Source of the DNA: Asanoa ferruginea
GTDB taxonomy: Bacteria > Actinomycetota > Actinomycetes > Mycobacteriales > Micromonosporaceae
Reading direction: 5' to 3'
DNA length: 64,000 bases
Assembly (NCBI RefSeq): GCF_003387075.1
Contig: NZ_QUMQ01000001.1
Location: forward strand, 434,001-498,000
The notes under the pieces were generated by a model that had not been told where the DNA came from, did not search any database, and saw only the letters and a list, made by a program, of their open reading frames with translations. Shown one piece after another: positions 8,251 to 17,182 of the stretch. The position numbers and the translations under genes are program-made. Position 1 is the stretch's first letter; every line of letters begins with the position of its first letter.

Positions 8251-8440
8251 GGGAACCGACGACGCCGGGCGTTGATCTCCGTGGTCCCGCGCCAGCCCGT
8301 CAGCGGCACCGGACACGGGCGTTGATCTCCGCTCTCCGGCATCAACCGATTCTGCGACTGCGGCCTCGGCGGGCGTTGCCCTCGATCTCCGGCACCAACC
8401 GATCTGCGGCAGCGGCCTCGGCGTGCGTTGATCTCCGCTT
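8251..8440. repeat. Degenerate 50-52 bp repeats with a GGGCGTTGATCTCCG core
   Basis: The core GGGCGTTGATCTCCG or a close variant occurs near 8268, 8318, 8370 and 8421, steps of about 50, 52 and 51 bp, continuing the period of the array at 7800-8170 with diverged sequence. CACCAACCGATCTGCGGC-like segments alternate with it. No gene is supported here. Confidence 0.6.
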
Positions 8441-8450
8441 TCCCGGGCAC

Positions 8451-8850
8451 GGCCGAACCGGGGCGGCGGATCTGTAAGTTCGATCTCCGACTCAACAGAT
8501 CCCCACCCCAGATCGGATCCGGGAACCCAACCCGGGCGCGGACCCCCGCGGCCCCCGCCAACCAGTCCGCGGCAACAACCGCAGCCGTGGACCTCCGCCC
8601 CCGCACGGCCGAACTAGGGCGGCGGATATGTAAATCCGATCACCCATTCAACAGATCCCCCGCCCCAGATCGGATCCGGGAACCCAACTCGGGCGCGGAC
8701 CTGCCGCAGCTCACCCCAACGAGTCCGCAGCACCGAACACAGCAGCGGACTTCCCCTCTCCCGCGCATGGCCGAACCGGGGCGGCGGACCTGTAAGTTCG
8801 ATCGCCCACTCAACAGATCCCCCACCCAGATCGGGTCCAGGACCGGCGCT
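8451..8850. repeat. Higher-order hairpin repeat, three copies spaced about 155-160 bp
   Basis: Three copies share CGGCCGAAC, then GGGCGGCGGAT-TGTAA, then GATC, then CAACAGATCCCC and CCCAGATCGGATCCGGGA. They start near 8451, 8604 and 8764. In each, GGGGCGGCGGATCTGT can pair with ACAGATCCCCACCCC downstream, so each forms a hairpin. The spacing is close to three 52-bp units. Function unknown; no gene in it is supported. Confidence 0.7.
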
Positions 8851-9057
8851 TGGTGCGTGTTGCACGACCACGCCGGCCAGGCCGGGCAAGAGCCGGGCCA
8901 ACGGGCCCCCACCAGTGTCCGGCGCGGGGCTTGATCGAGGTTTGGGGGCGACCGGGTGCGGACCTGGCAAGCGAAGCGTCAGCGAGCGGGCCCTCGCGGG
9001 AGGAACGGTCGCGCCCACCGCGGACCCGAGTCAGCCTTGTTCCGGACCAATGATTGA
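8851..9057. other. Intergenic, no supported gene
   Basis: Between the last hairpin repeat and the stop codon of the MFS gene. A short palindrome, GCGAGCGGGCCCTCGC, lies near 8980 and may terminate the minus-strand MFS transcript. Nothing else is recognisable. Confidence 0.4.
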
Positions 9058-10500
9058 TCAGCGAGGCGTGTGATGCTGCGCGTCGTCGTCGATCGGAGTG
9101 TGGGCCGTGACCTCGGCGCGCTCTTCCAGCAGCCGGTGCAGGCCCTTGATGTCGCGGGGCGAACTGCGGGAGGCGAGCCAATACATGATGCCGGTCGGGA
9201 TGAAGAAGAGTTGGAACGCGGCGAGGCCGACCGAATAGTTCAGCGGCGACGCGTAATGCGACGCGAGCACCGCGAACGCCACCGGGATCAGGCCGTTGCC
9301 GATTGCGCGGCCAACGCCGTTGGTCAGGTTGCCCAGGCTGTAGACCGTGCCCCGGTATTCCGGTGGGTTGATGTCGGCGATCAACGCGAACCAGTTCGGC
9401 GAGTTTGCCGAGGTCAGCGCCAGCGCGACGATCGCGATCAGGAACGTGATGCCGACCGACGGCACGGTGACGACGCTCTTCAGGGCGGCCACCACGATCG
9501 CGCCGGAGCCGGCGTCGGCCGGGACTTCGATTTTGAAGGGCAGGAAGAACAGGACCAGATAGAGGGGTACGGCGGCCAGAATGCCGACTGCCGACACCAG
9601 TGCGCGGCCGCGCAGTGTGCGCCGTTGTAGTTTGTCGCCCACCAGGCCGCCGACGATCGACAGGGCGCCGCCTAGCTGGAACATGGTGGCGAAGATGCTG
9701 CCGACGACGATCGCCGTGTGTTCCGGATAGCCCTGGTCGATCGCTCTTTCGCGGAAGAGGACCGGCAGCCAGACCAGCGAGCCGAACGCGATCTGGGCGG
9801 GTAGGCCCTGCAGGATCAACCAGACGTTGGTACGCCGTTGGACGATCGAGGGCAGGCTCTTGCGGCTGATCCGGTAGTCGTAGTCGTGTCCCTCGGCGAT
9901 CGCGCCGGCGAGTTCTGTGTCGCTCTGGCCTCGGCGGATGTCGTAGGTGAAGAAATAGGCGACCGTGGCTACCAGGCCGACGACGCTCAGCACGAAGAAG
10001 GGGCGGCGCCAGTCGGAGGCGCCGAGTACCCCGCCGATCAGCGTGCCGAAGAACGTGCCGGCGCCCTGGGAGAGTCCCCAGAAGCTCATCACCAGACCGC
10101 GCCGCTTCGGTTTGATCAGGTCGCTGACGACCGAGAAGCCGACGGAGCTGACCGCGCCGAGGCCGACCGCGGCGGCTACCTGGGAGACGAAGAACAGCAG
10201 GTAGGTGCCGGCCAGGCCGCTGCCGGTCATGCCGGCCGCCCACAGCACCGTGCCGATCATCAGCAGCGGCTTGCGGTTGCCCCGGTCGCCGTAATAGGCC
10301 CAGGCGACCGAGGCTACGGCGCTCACCAGGAACGACACCGCGGTGACGGTGCCGACCAGGCCCTGCGGCACGTCGAACGAGTCAGCGATCGAGCCGTAGA
10401 GCGGCGGGATCAGGCCTACCGCGACGTTGTCGAGGGACGCCAGCACGATGAACACCACGACGCTGTAGATCCGGTGCGTGCGGCCCCCGGTCGTGGTCAT
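9058..10500 (-). CDS. Major facilitator superfamily transporter
   Basis: 480 residues with about 12 hydrophobic helices. The N-terminal half has the MFS loop 2-3 signature in the form YYGDRGNRKPLL (about residues 69-80) and a helix-5 region rich in Gly and Ser. Overall it resembles the Spinster/sugar-phosphate branch. The substrate cannot be read from the sequence. It lies 36 nt downstream of the LysR-type gene on the same strand, so the two are probably one unit and the regulator a likely controller. The C-terminus is hydrophilic with acidic and His residues. Confidence 0.85.
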   Translation of the reverse strand: MTTTGGRTHRIYSVVVFIVLASLDNVAVGLIPPLYGSIADSFDVPQGLVGTVTAVSFLVSAVASVAWAYYGDRGNRKPLLMIGTVLWAAGMTGSGLAGTYLLFFVSQVAAAVGLGAVSSVGFSVVSDLIKPKRRGLVMSFWGLSQGAGTFFGTLIGGVLGASDWRRPFFVLSVVGLVATVAYFFTYDIRRGQSDTELAGAIAEGHDYDYRISRKSLPSIVQRRTNVWLILQGLPAQIAFGSLVWLPVLFRERAIDQGYPEHTAIVVGSIFATMFQLGGALSIVGGLVGDKLQRRTLRGRALVSAVGILAAVPLYLVLFFLPFKIEVPADAGSGAIVVAALKSVVTVPSVGITFLIAIVALALTSANSPNWFALIADINPPEYRGTVYSLGNLTNGVGRAIGNGLIPVAFAVLASHYASPLNYSVGLAAFQLFFIPTGIMYWLASRSSPRDIKGLHRLLEERAEVTAHTPIDDDAQHHTPR

Positions 10501-10536
10501 TCCGGGAGGCTACATCGGGCGGGACCCCCTGGAGAT

Positions 10537-11598
10537 CTAGGTGCGTTGCGACGGGATGGGTGTGGCGAAAGTGAGCGGCGCGCCGGATATCCCCTGCGGG
10601 CCCAGGTCGAGGTGGTGGACACCGGCCCGGAGGGCGTCGATCACCGGGCGCAGCGCGGTCTGGTGTGCGTCGCGGATCGTCACGCAGGTCTCCATCCGCA
10701 GCGTCGCGCCGCCGTCGTGGATCGGCACCCACTTGAACCGGTCGGCTTCGCGGCCGCCGAAGACCATGCCGACCTTGTAGGGCAGCGCCACGTCGGACGG
10801 GACGACCAGGATCCGGCCCCGGCCGTGGCCCGGGCGGCGGCGTTCGCTCTGGAGCCGGATCACGCTCGTCGCGGTCTCGTAGGTCTCCATCGCCACCCGG
10901 CCCGCCGGATCGGGGTCGGGGATGCCGGCGGCGGCGATCGCGTCTTCGAGCACCCGCCGGGCCCGCACGTCGCGCGGCTGGAGGAACGCCTCGTAGTCGC
11001 GGACCAGGTCGGCGAGGGCCAGCCGGTCGCCCGGGTAGTCGCGGTCGATCATCGCCTCGAGGCGGGCCTCGTAGAGCGGGGTCGAGCGCAGGCCGGGCCG
11101 GCGCACCGCCGGGCCGATGATCAGGTGGAACTCGTTGCGCAGCAGCCGGTCGACCGGGTCGCCGAAGAACTGGTGCTCGGCCCGGTTGGGCTGGGAGAGG
11201 TATTCGACCCGGAGCTTGTCGCCCTCGGCGGTGCGCAGCCGGTCTTCGGCGAGCGCGACGAACTGGGTGTGGTGTGGGCCGCAGGCCAGCGTCCAGACGG
11301 TCGGTTGGGCCGCGGCGGAGCCGATCCGCTCGTGCAGGGCGACGACCTGGCGGGCGATCTGGAGTACCCGCTCGCCGGCCGGGGTCAGCAGGTAGCGGCG
11401 GTCGACGTTGCGCCGGACCAGCGGCTCGCCGACATAGTTTTCGATCTTGCCGATCCGGTGTTGCACGGATTGGCGGCTGTAACCGCCGTGCAGCCCGGCC
11501 ATGCGGCGCGCCGCGTCCTCATAGGAACGCTCTTCGGCGAGCGCGATGAACGCCCGGAAGTCCCACTCGTCCAGTGGTTTCGGGCGCTGTTTTGTCAC
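10537..11598 (-). CDS. LysR-type transcriptional regulator
   Basis: 353 residues from GTG 11598; an upstream in-frame GTG at 11640 would add 14. The start at 11598 has no ribosome site but has TACGTT, a possible -10, about 7 nt upstream, which suggests a leaderless mRNA. The N-terminus is a LysR winged helix (WDFRAFIALAEERSYEDAAR, then QHRIGKIENYVGEPLVRR and LTPAGERVL). The rest has the length of a LysR ligand domain but little recognisable sequence, and it has two extra residue patches around the recognition helix. Ligand unknown; adjacent MFS gene is the likely target. Confidence 0.75.
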   Translation of the reverse strand: MTKQRPKPLDEWDFRAFIALAEERSYEDAARRMAGLHGGYSRQSVQHRIGKIENYVGEPLVRRNVDRRYLLTPAGERVLQIARQVVALHERIGSAAAQPTVWTLACGPHHTQFVALAEDRLRTAEGDKLRVEYLSQPNRAEHQFFGDPVDRLLRNEFHLIIGPAVRRPGLRSTPLYEARLEAMIDRDYPGDRLALADLVRDYEAFLQPRDVRARRVLEDAIAAAGIPDPDPAGRVAMETYETATSVIRLQSERRRPGHGRGRILVVPSDVALPYKVGMVFGGREADRFKWVPIHDGGATLRMETCVTIRDAHQTALRPVIDALRAGVHHLDLGPQGISGAPLTFATPIPSQRT

Positions 11599-11640
11599 GC
11601 GTTCAACGTAACGTGGCCGGCTAAGCACCAAAAGTGTCAC

Positions 11641-11954
11641 ATTGACGATACCGACTGGGCCGGGCGCGGCGGGTCGGCGGTGACGCTGAGAAATCGCTCT
11701 CCGCTAAACTGTGATCCGCGTCACTGGCGCGGAAACGACTGGCACCGATTTATCGTCATTTACTGCCCGGGCCCCCACGTTACGTTCTGTCGAACGTCAC
11801 CCAGAGCGAGCCTCCCGCAAACGCGGTTTGCGGTTGCCCGGACACCTGCCGGTCGGCCTCACCTTCCGACCGTCCGAAGAGGAGTAGAAAGGCAAGGCGG
11901 CTGCTCCGCTGGCTTCGGGGCAGCCGCCACATGTCCGACCGCTGAGGAGCAGAC
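11641..11954. other. Divergent intergenic region with two strong hairpins
   Basis: A 314-bp gap between the regulator (minus) and a small plus-strand gene. CCGCAAAC at 11815-11822 pairs with GTTTGCGG at 11826-11833 across a 3-nt loop. GGCGGCTGC at 11895-11903 pairs with GCAGCCGCC at 11919-11927. The second stem ends about 27 nt before the start of the next gene. I do not recognise a known riboswitch; they could be a terminator/leader pair. Confidence 0.5.
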
Positions 11955-12326
11955 ATGTCCTATCGACAGACGGTGCGCGAAAGCGTTCGAAAATATCCAC
12001 CTCTTCTCCGACGCTGGCGCCGCGCTCTCGGCGCTCCCTCCTCCGGAGCCTCACACAAGACCGACCAGGCCGACGCACATCGGGTACGTCGAACGTTGGC
12101 GCCCGCCGCCCACCTCGACAGCGCCGCGTCGGAGGTACACGCGGCCCGGGTCGCGATGCGCAACGCCCTGCTCGCCCTGGACGAGGCGATCAGCCACGGC
12201 GAGGCCCTCGATCCGGCTTTCCGCCGCCTCATCCACACCGAGATCACCGGCACCCGCGAAGAGGCCGCCCTGCTCACCGCCCGACTCACGAACACCCGCG
12301 CCGTCGACCGGCAGGGCGCCGTTTAG
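11955..12326 (+). CDS. Small hypothetical protein
   Basis: 123 residues, starting at ATG 11955 with GAGGAG 5 nt upstream, which is the main support for a real gene. The product is Arg- and Ala-rich, starts very basic and has a likely helical middle (residues about 55-110), with no signal peptide or membrane segment. I recognise no family. It is followed by the 19-bp tandem array, and the convergent helicase gene lies beyond that. Confidence 0.5.
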   Translation: MSYRQTVRESVRKYPPLLRRWRRALGAPSSGASHKTDQADAHRVRRTLAPAAHLDSAASEVHAARVAMRNALLALDEAISHGEALDPAFRRLIHTEITGTREEAALLTARLTNTRAVDRQGAV

Positions 12327-12389
12327 ACCATGCCCTACCGGCCCACGTCGGCTGGGCCCAGCCGTAGCCCGCGGCACCGCGCCGGGCCT

Positions 12390-12726
12390 GTGGCCCGCGG
12401 CCCAGCCTGTGGCCCGAGGCCCAGCCTGTGGCCCGCAGACCGGCCCGTGGTCCGCGGCCCAGCCCGTGGCCCGCGGCCCAGCCCGTGGCCCGCAGCCCAG
12501 CCCGTGGCCCGCAGACCGGCCCGTGGCCCGCAGACCGGCCCGTGGCCCGCAGCCCAGCCCGTGGCCCGCAGCCCAGCCCGTGGCCCGCAGCCCAGCCTGT
12601 GGCCCGCAGCCCAGCCTGTGGCCCGCAGCCCAGCCGGTGGCCCGCAGCCCGGCCCGCCCAGCCTGTGGCCCGCAGCCCGGCCCGTGGCCCGGGCCCGGCC
12701 CGCGGCCCAGCCCGTGGCCCGCGGCT
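12390..12726. repeat. 19-bp tandem repeat array, about 16 copies
   Basis: The unit GTGGCCCGCAGCCCAGCCC repeats head to tail with small variants (AGACCGG for AGCCCAG; GGCCC for AGCCC) and two irregular units near the right end. A 19-bp period cycles through all three frames every 57 bp, which is why long proline/alanine-rich frames run through it on both strands without being genes. It lies in the convergent gap between the hypothetical gene and the helicase gene. A length-variable (VNTR) locus is likely. Confidence 0.9.
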
Positions 12727-12791
12727 TCGCGCCAGGCAAGCAATGGTCGCCGCAGGCGCGGCCCGGCTCGCGAGGACCGGTAGGACGCGGC

Positions 12792-15700
12792 CTAAACCGG
12801 CCGGACTGGTGCCAGGCCGAGTTCCTCGGCGCGGGTCCAGACCGGCTCCATGGCCTGGTCCGGGTCGCGGTGGAAGAGGCTGGCCCGCAACCTGACGAAG
12901 ACGCAGTTGCCGACCCGCTCCAGCACCGCCTGGCGGCGTAGCTCCGCCGCGAAGGCGGCCGCCCCCCGGTAGCGGTCGTCGCAGGCGATCGCCAGCCGCC
13001 GGCCGTCGGGCGCGTTGACCACGAAGTCGATCCGATAGTTGCCGAGCCGGAACCGCGGCACCGGCCGCAGCCCAGCCGCCGTCAGCCGCCGCCAGACCTC
13101 GCGGGTGAACCCGCTCTCCAGCGCCGGGTCGTAAGGGGTGTCGGCCACCGCGCCGGCCGGGCGGGTCGCATACCTGAGCAGCAGCGCCCGGGCGTCGTCC
13201 GGGTTGAGCTCGCCGGCGCTCACCGAGTGGAAGACGAAGAGCTGGTCGCGGGCCCGGGACGCGGCGACGTTGACCCGGCGGTGATAGTCGCGCTTGGTGA
13301 ACGCGCCGATCGTGCCGTCGGCGCTGGCCACCACCGTGGACAGCAGCACCACGTCGCGCTCGTCGCCCTGGAACGTGTAGGCGTCGCCGACCCGCAGCGC
13401 GCGCCGTTCGAGCTCGTCGGTGCCCAACTCTTCCCGGAGCCGGTGTTGCAGATAGTCGGCCTGCCCGCTGGTCGACAGCAGGCTGACCACGCCGATCGTC
13501 TTTCCGCGGTAGGCCGGGTCGGCCACGATCGCGGTCACCCGCGCCACCAGCGCCTCGGCCTCCGCGACGTTGACCTCGCCATACTCGGGGACGCTGACCC
13601 GGCGCCCGTCGGGCACGTGCACGGCGGTCACGGCGACGCCAAGCCCGGCCGGCCGGTCGGCGCGCAGCGGCTGGATCTTGCCGTCGTAGTAGGTGTCGCT
13701 GGAGAAACCGATGATCGCCGGCACGCTGCGGAAGTGTTCGGTGAGCAGGATCCGTTGCGGCGAGCGGCGCACGGCGTGGTCGTAGAGGCTGCTCTCGGTG
13801 TCGAAATGCACCGCCGAGGGCACACCGGCCGGCGCCAGGTGGGTGGCGATCAGCCCGTTGACCCGCTCGGCGGGCAGGCCGACGAGCTGCGGGCCGATCT
13901 GCTGGTCATCGCCGACCACGACGGCGCGGTGCGCCAGCCCGAGCACCGGCAGCGCGAAGATGTCGGCCTGGGACGCCTCGTCGATCACCACGACGTCGAA
14001 GATCGGGCCGGCTCCGGGAAACTGCTCAAGAGCACGGTCAACCGACATGATCCACACGGGTACGGCAGTCGCCGCCTCAGCCATCGCCCGTTGCGCGGCC
14101 GCCTGCCAGTGCGCCGCGGTCTTGCCGGTGCCCTTGCCGATCTTGCGCAGCGCGGCCGTCCAGTCGGCGAGGGCGGCCTTGCGGCGGTCGTCGAGGGTAC
14201 GCGCGACCTCCAGCCACGCCGACCCCACGACGAGCTCGCCGGTGAGCCGCCGCTCCTGGTCTCGGGCCCGCTCCAGCCTCCGGCCCAGCTCGTCGTCGCC
14301 GACCCCGTGGGTGCCGGCCACCTCGTCGAACCAGGTCTGCGCCTGCCGCCAGGCCCAGGCCCGCAGCGCCGCATCGCCGCCGGCCGGCGCCACACCCCGG
14401 TCGTAGCCCGCGGCCCACTGCGGCGCGACCGCGGCGAGCCGGGCATGCAGCGCGGCGAACCGGGTCGCGTCGGGCTTGATGCTCCACAACCGACGGATCT
14501 CGGCGAGGGCGGCGTTCCACCCGACCGCGTCGTCGGTGGACCAGGCGGCGGCCAGCCCGCGCAACACCGGCGGCGCACCCGGCCCGGCGGTGACCCGGGC
14601 CAGCCAGGCACCCATCGCCCGCTGCTCGGCCTCGATCCGGTCGACGGTGAACACCGCCAGCGTCGCCTCGGTCAGGTCGGCGAGGTCGGCCAGAGCGGCC
14701 GCGTCGACCACACGGGGGCAGGCCGGGACCAGCACGGCGAGGTTCTCCCGGAGGGAAGGCCAGCGCCGGCTCTCCCAGTCGAGCGCATCGAGCGCCTCGG
14801 CAAGCAAGCGGCCGGCCCAGATCTCAGGCTCACCGGAAGCGCCGCCGGCGCCGGGCGACACCCGCCTGGCCGGGTCGGCGCCCGACGGCTCGTCAGTGCG
14901 CGGTGGCGCGGCGCCGGTGGGTAGCGGCGCGCCCAGGCGGTCGGCCCATTCCGCCCAGCGTGCGGCGAGCTGGGCCCGGAGCTGGAGCCGCTCCACGGTC
15001 GCCACCAGCAGGTCGATGTCGGCGGCCGTGCGGGGCTGCTCGCCGTCGACGCGGCAGTCGGCGACCACCTTGGCCAGGTCACCGTGGGTCAGCCGGCGGA
15101 CCGGCTTGCCGGCGGCGAACCGCTCGCGGATCTGGCCGAGCTGGGTGAGCAGCCGGCGGGGCTGGGCGGCGTGTTCCTCGGCGATCTCCACCCGGTGGCC
15201 GGACAGGGCCGCCGTGCGCCGACCCAGTTCGCCGAGCATCCGCTGGCTGGCCGCCACCTGCTCGTCCCAGACCGCCTGCCAGCTCGGCTCGCGGATGAGC
15301 GAGCCCAGCCGGTCGGTCCAGCTTCCGGCCCGGCGGGCCAGCGCGTCGGCCGCTGTGCGCAGCGCGCCGGCCAGCTCGTCGACCGCTTCGGGGCCGAGCC
15401 GGCGCGCGCCGTCGGCGTCGACACCGCGGTCGCGGGCCTGCTCGGCCACCTTGGCCGCGTCGGCCAGCGTGGCCCGCTGTGCGGCGACCGCCTCGCCGGT
15501 CGGCAGCTCGCCCTCGGCCGGCAGGGTGGCGAGGGCGCTGGCCCGGTCGGCCGCTGGGATCGCCCGCGCCAGGTCGCCGAGCAGCCCGAACTCGCCCGCG
15601 GTCAGCGGCGCCGGCGTGCCCGGCGGCACCGGGTCGGGCACGATGCCGTCGGCCTCGGTGCGGCGCAGCCACTCGCCGACCTCGGCCGGCGAGGAGGCCA

Positions 15701-17141
15701 CCCCGCCTACCGGGTAGGTCGTCGCCTCGCGTTCGGCCACTGCGAGCAACTCGTCGCGGGCCCGGGCGAAGCGGTCGTGTGCGGCGTCGATGTCGGCGGT
15801 GATCCGGTCGACCTCGTCGGCCGCGGCCGTGCGGTCGAGGGTGGCGGCCCGGTCGGACAGCTCGCGGGCGGCGATCTGGAGTTGCACGAGTTGGTCGGCC
15901 GAGCGGCCGAGCACGGCCAGGCAGAGCGGTTGGATCTCGGCGGGCAGGCCGTCGCGGAGCACCCGCAGCGGGTCTTCCTTCTGGGCCAGCACCAACACGC
16001 GCTTGCCGTGTGCGACCAGGTGACAGATCAGGTTGCGGATCGTGTGCGTCTTGCCGGTGCCGGGTGGGCCCTGCACCGCGACCGTGCGGTGTGCGGCCAG
16101 GCGGGCGGCGATCGACTCCTGGGCGTCGTTGGTCGCCATCGGCATCAGCAGCCGCTCGGCGGTGCGTACCCAGGCGTCGGGGTCGTCGTCGGGCATCCGC
16201 AGTGCGCTCGGTTCGTGCGCGAGGATGCCGGCCAGGGCGCCGACCCCGCTGTCGCCGGGCGCGGCCAGCCGGTCGCGTTCGGCCTCCAGGAACCGGCGCA
16301 CCATCCGCTGCCGCGGGCGCAGGAAGAGCACGCCGGTGTCGTGCACGTGCGGGTCGGCGACCGGGTCGAGGCCGAACCGCAGAAGCGGTTCGTAGCCGAG
16401 ACGGCGCAGCGCGCGGCCGGCGAACTCCTGGCGCTCGGCGGCGTCCCAGGGGTCGACGTCGACGAGGCCGCCCGGGCCGGCCAGGTCGAGCAGGTCGCCG
16501 ACCCGGCGGTTGTCGAGCCCGCCGAGCGCGTCGACCTGTAGCCGGGCCGGGCCCTGCGGGTGGACGGTGACGGTGCTGGTCTCCGGGTCGTAGTCGATCG
16601 CGACCGGGGTCGCCAGCAGCGGGTAGCGGACCGGCTCACCGCCGACCGGCGCGTCGAGGATCGCGTGGCCCCAGACGAGTTCGACCCGCGCGGAGTCGAC
16701 GTCGACCCGGTAGCGCAGGTCGTAGAGGCGGTCGTGCAGCGCCCGGACGGCGGCGGTGCGGCGGTGGGCGGTCGCCCACGGTCGCCACTCCTCCTCCATC
16801 CACCGGCTGAACTCGGCCGCGCGTATCTCATCCTGATTTTGAAGGGTTGGCGGGTTTTCTGCCGTCAGGTCCCAGACGAGGTGGCGCAGCAGCGGGGTCG
16901 GGATCGACGGCGGTTCCGGCGCGCCCGGGCGGCCGACCCGCAGCCAGCCGGCGCCGGGTTGCCGCGGGCCGAGCTCGACGGCCGGGTGGATGGGCAGGTC
17001 GTCGTGCCAGTAGGCGTCGCCCGGCGGGATCGTGCGGACCGGTTTGTCGAGCAGCGCGCGCACGGCGAGCAGGTATTCCGCGAGCGCTCCGGCGCGCTCG
17101 CGGATCTCATGTGGCGTGTCGGCGCCGTCCTGCTGCTCCAT
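12792..17141 (-). CDS. Large SF1 (UPF1/Dna2-like) helicase with C-terminal nuclease-like domain
   Basis: 1449 residues. Walker A is GPPGTGKT at 358-365; Walker B is VVIDEAS with D1054/E1055. Late helicase motifs are TFQGDERDVVLLS and VNVAASRARDQLFVF. About 690 residues, mostly predicted helical, separate the two ATPase halves. The last 110 residues resemble a PD-(D/E)XK (REase MTES_1575-like) domain: GNYRIDFVV keeps the Asp, but where the family usually has an ExCDG-type strand this has LAIACDD, so the catalytic Glu appears lost. The gene lies 42 nt downstream of xylB on the same strand. Role unknown; nucleic-acid repair or defence are both possible. Confidence 0.8.
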   Translation of the reverse strand: MEQQDGADTPHEIRERAGALAEYLLAVRALLDKPVRTIPPGDAYWHDDLPIHPAVELGPRQPGAGWLRVGRPGAPEPPSIPTPLLRHLVWDLTAENPPTLQNQDEIRAAEFSRWMEEEWRPWATAHRRTAAVRALHDRLYDLRYRVDVDSARVELVWGHAILDAPVGGEPVRYPLLATPVAIDYDPETSTVTVHPQGPARLQVDALGGLDNRRVGDLLDLAGPGGLVDVDPWDAAERQEFAGRALRRLGYEPLLRFGLDPVADPHVHDTGVLFLRPRQRMVRRFLEAERDRLAAPGDSGVGALAGILAHEPSALRMPDDDPDAWVRTAERLLMPMATNDAQESIAARLAAHRTVAVQGPPGTGKTHTIRNLICHLVAHGKRVLVLAQKEDPLRVLRDGLPAEIQPLCLAVLGRSADQLVQLQIAARELSDRAATLDRTAAADEVDRITADIDAAHDRFARARDELLAVAEREATTYPVGGVASSPAEVGEWLRRTEADGIVPDPVPPGTPAPLTAGEFGLLGDLARAIPAADRASALATLPAEGELPTGEAVAAQRATLADAAKVAEQARDRGVDADGARRLGPEAVDELAGALRTAADALARRAGSWTDRLGSLIREPSWQAVWDEQVAASQRMLGELGRRTAALSGHRVEIAEEHAAQPRRLLTQLGQIRERFAAGKPVRRLTHGDLAKVVADCRVDGEQPRTAADIDLLVATVERLQLRAQLAARWAEWADRLGAPLPTGAAPPRTDEPSGADPARRVSPGAGGASGEPEIWAGRLLAEALDALDWESRRWPSLRENLAVLVPACPRVVDAAALADLADLTEATLAVFTVDRIEAEQRAMGAWLARVTAGPGAPPVLRGLAAAWSTDDAVGWNAALAEIRRLWSIKPDATRFAALHARLAAVAPQWAAGYDRGVAPAGGDAALRAWAWRQAQTWFDEVAGTHGVGDDELGRRLERARDQERRLTGELVVGSAWLEVARTLDDRRKAALADWTAALRKIGKGTGKTAAHWQAAAQRAMAEAATAVPVWIMSVDRALEQFPGAGPIFDVVVIDEASQADIFALPVLGLAHRAVVVGDDQQIGPQLVGLPAERVNGLIATHLAPAGVPSAVHFDTESSLYDHAVRRSPQRILLTEHFRSVPAIIGFSSDTYYDGKIQPLRADRPAGLGVAVTAVHVPDGRRVSVPEYGEVNVAEAEALVARVTAIVADPAYRGKTIGVVSLLSTSGQADYLQHRLREELGTDELERRALRVGDAYTFQGDERDVVLLSTVVASADGTIGAFTKRDYHRRVNVAASRARDQLFVFHSVSAGELNPDDARALLLRYATRPAGAVADTPYDPALESGFTREVWRRLTAAGLRPVPRFRLGNYRIDFVVNAPDGRRLAIACDDRYRGAAAFAAELRRQAVLERVGNCVFVRLRASLFHRDPDQAMEPVWTRAEELGLAPVRPV

Positions 17142-17182
17142 CGCTGTCCGACGGTAACGCGGTCGGGCCAGTCACACGAGTT

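Noticed and set aside
7482-8606. Long minus-strand reading frame (374 codons) with Gly/Trp/Arg-rich repeats
   Set aside because: It runs through the 51-52 bp array, whose period is not a multiple of three. It has no ribosome site and no known domain, and two other frames are equally open.
8460-8830. tRNA-like GTTCGATC loops in the hairpin repeats
   Set aside because: No acceptor stem, CCA region or anticodon arm can be built around them.
9838-12783. 981-codon plus-strand reading frame
   Set aside because: It is antisense to the MFS and LysR-type genes and then runs through the 19-bp array; it is a GC-bias shadow.
12330-12941. Proline/alanine-rich reading frames on both strands
   Set aside because: All derive from the 19-bp tandem repeat, which cycles through the three frames.
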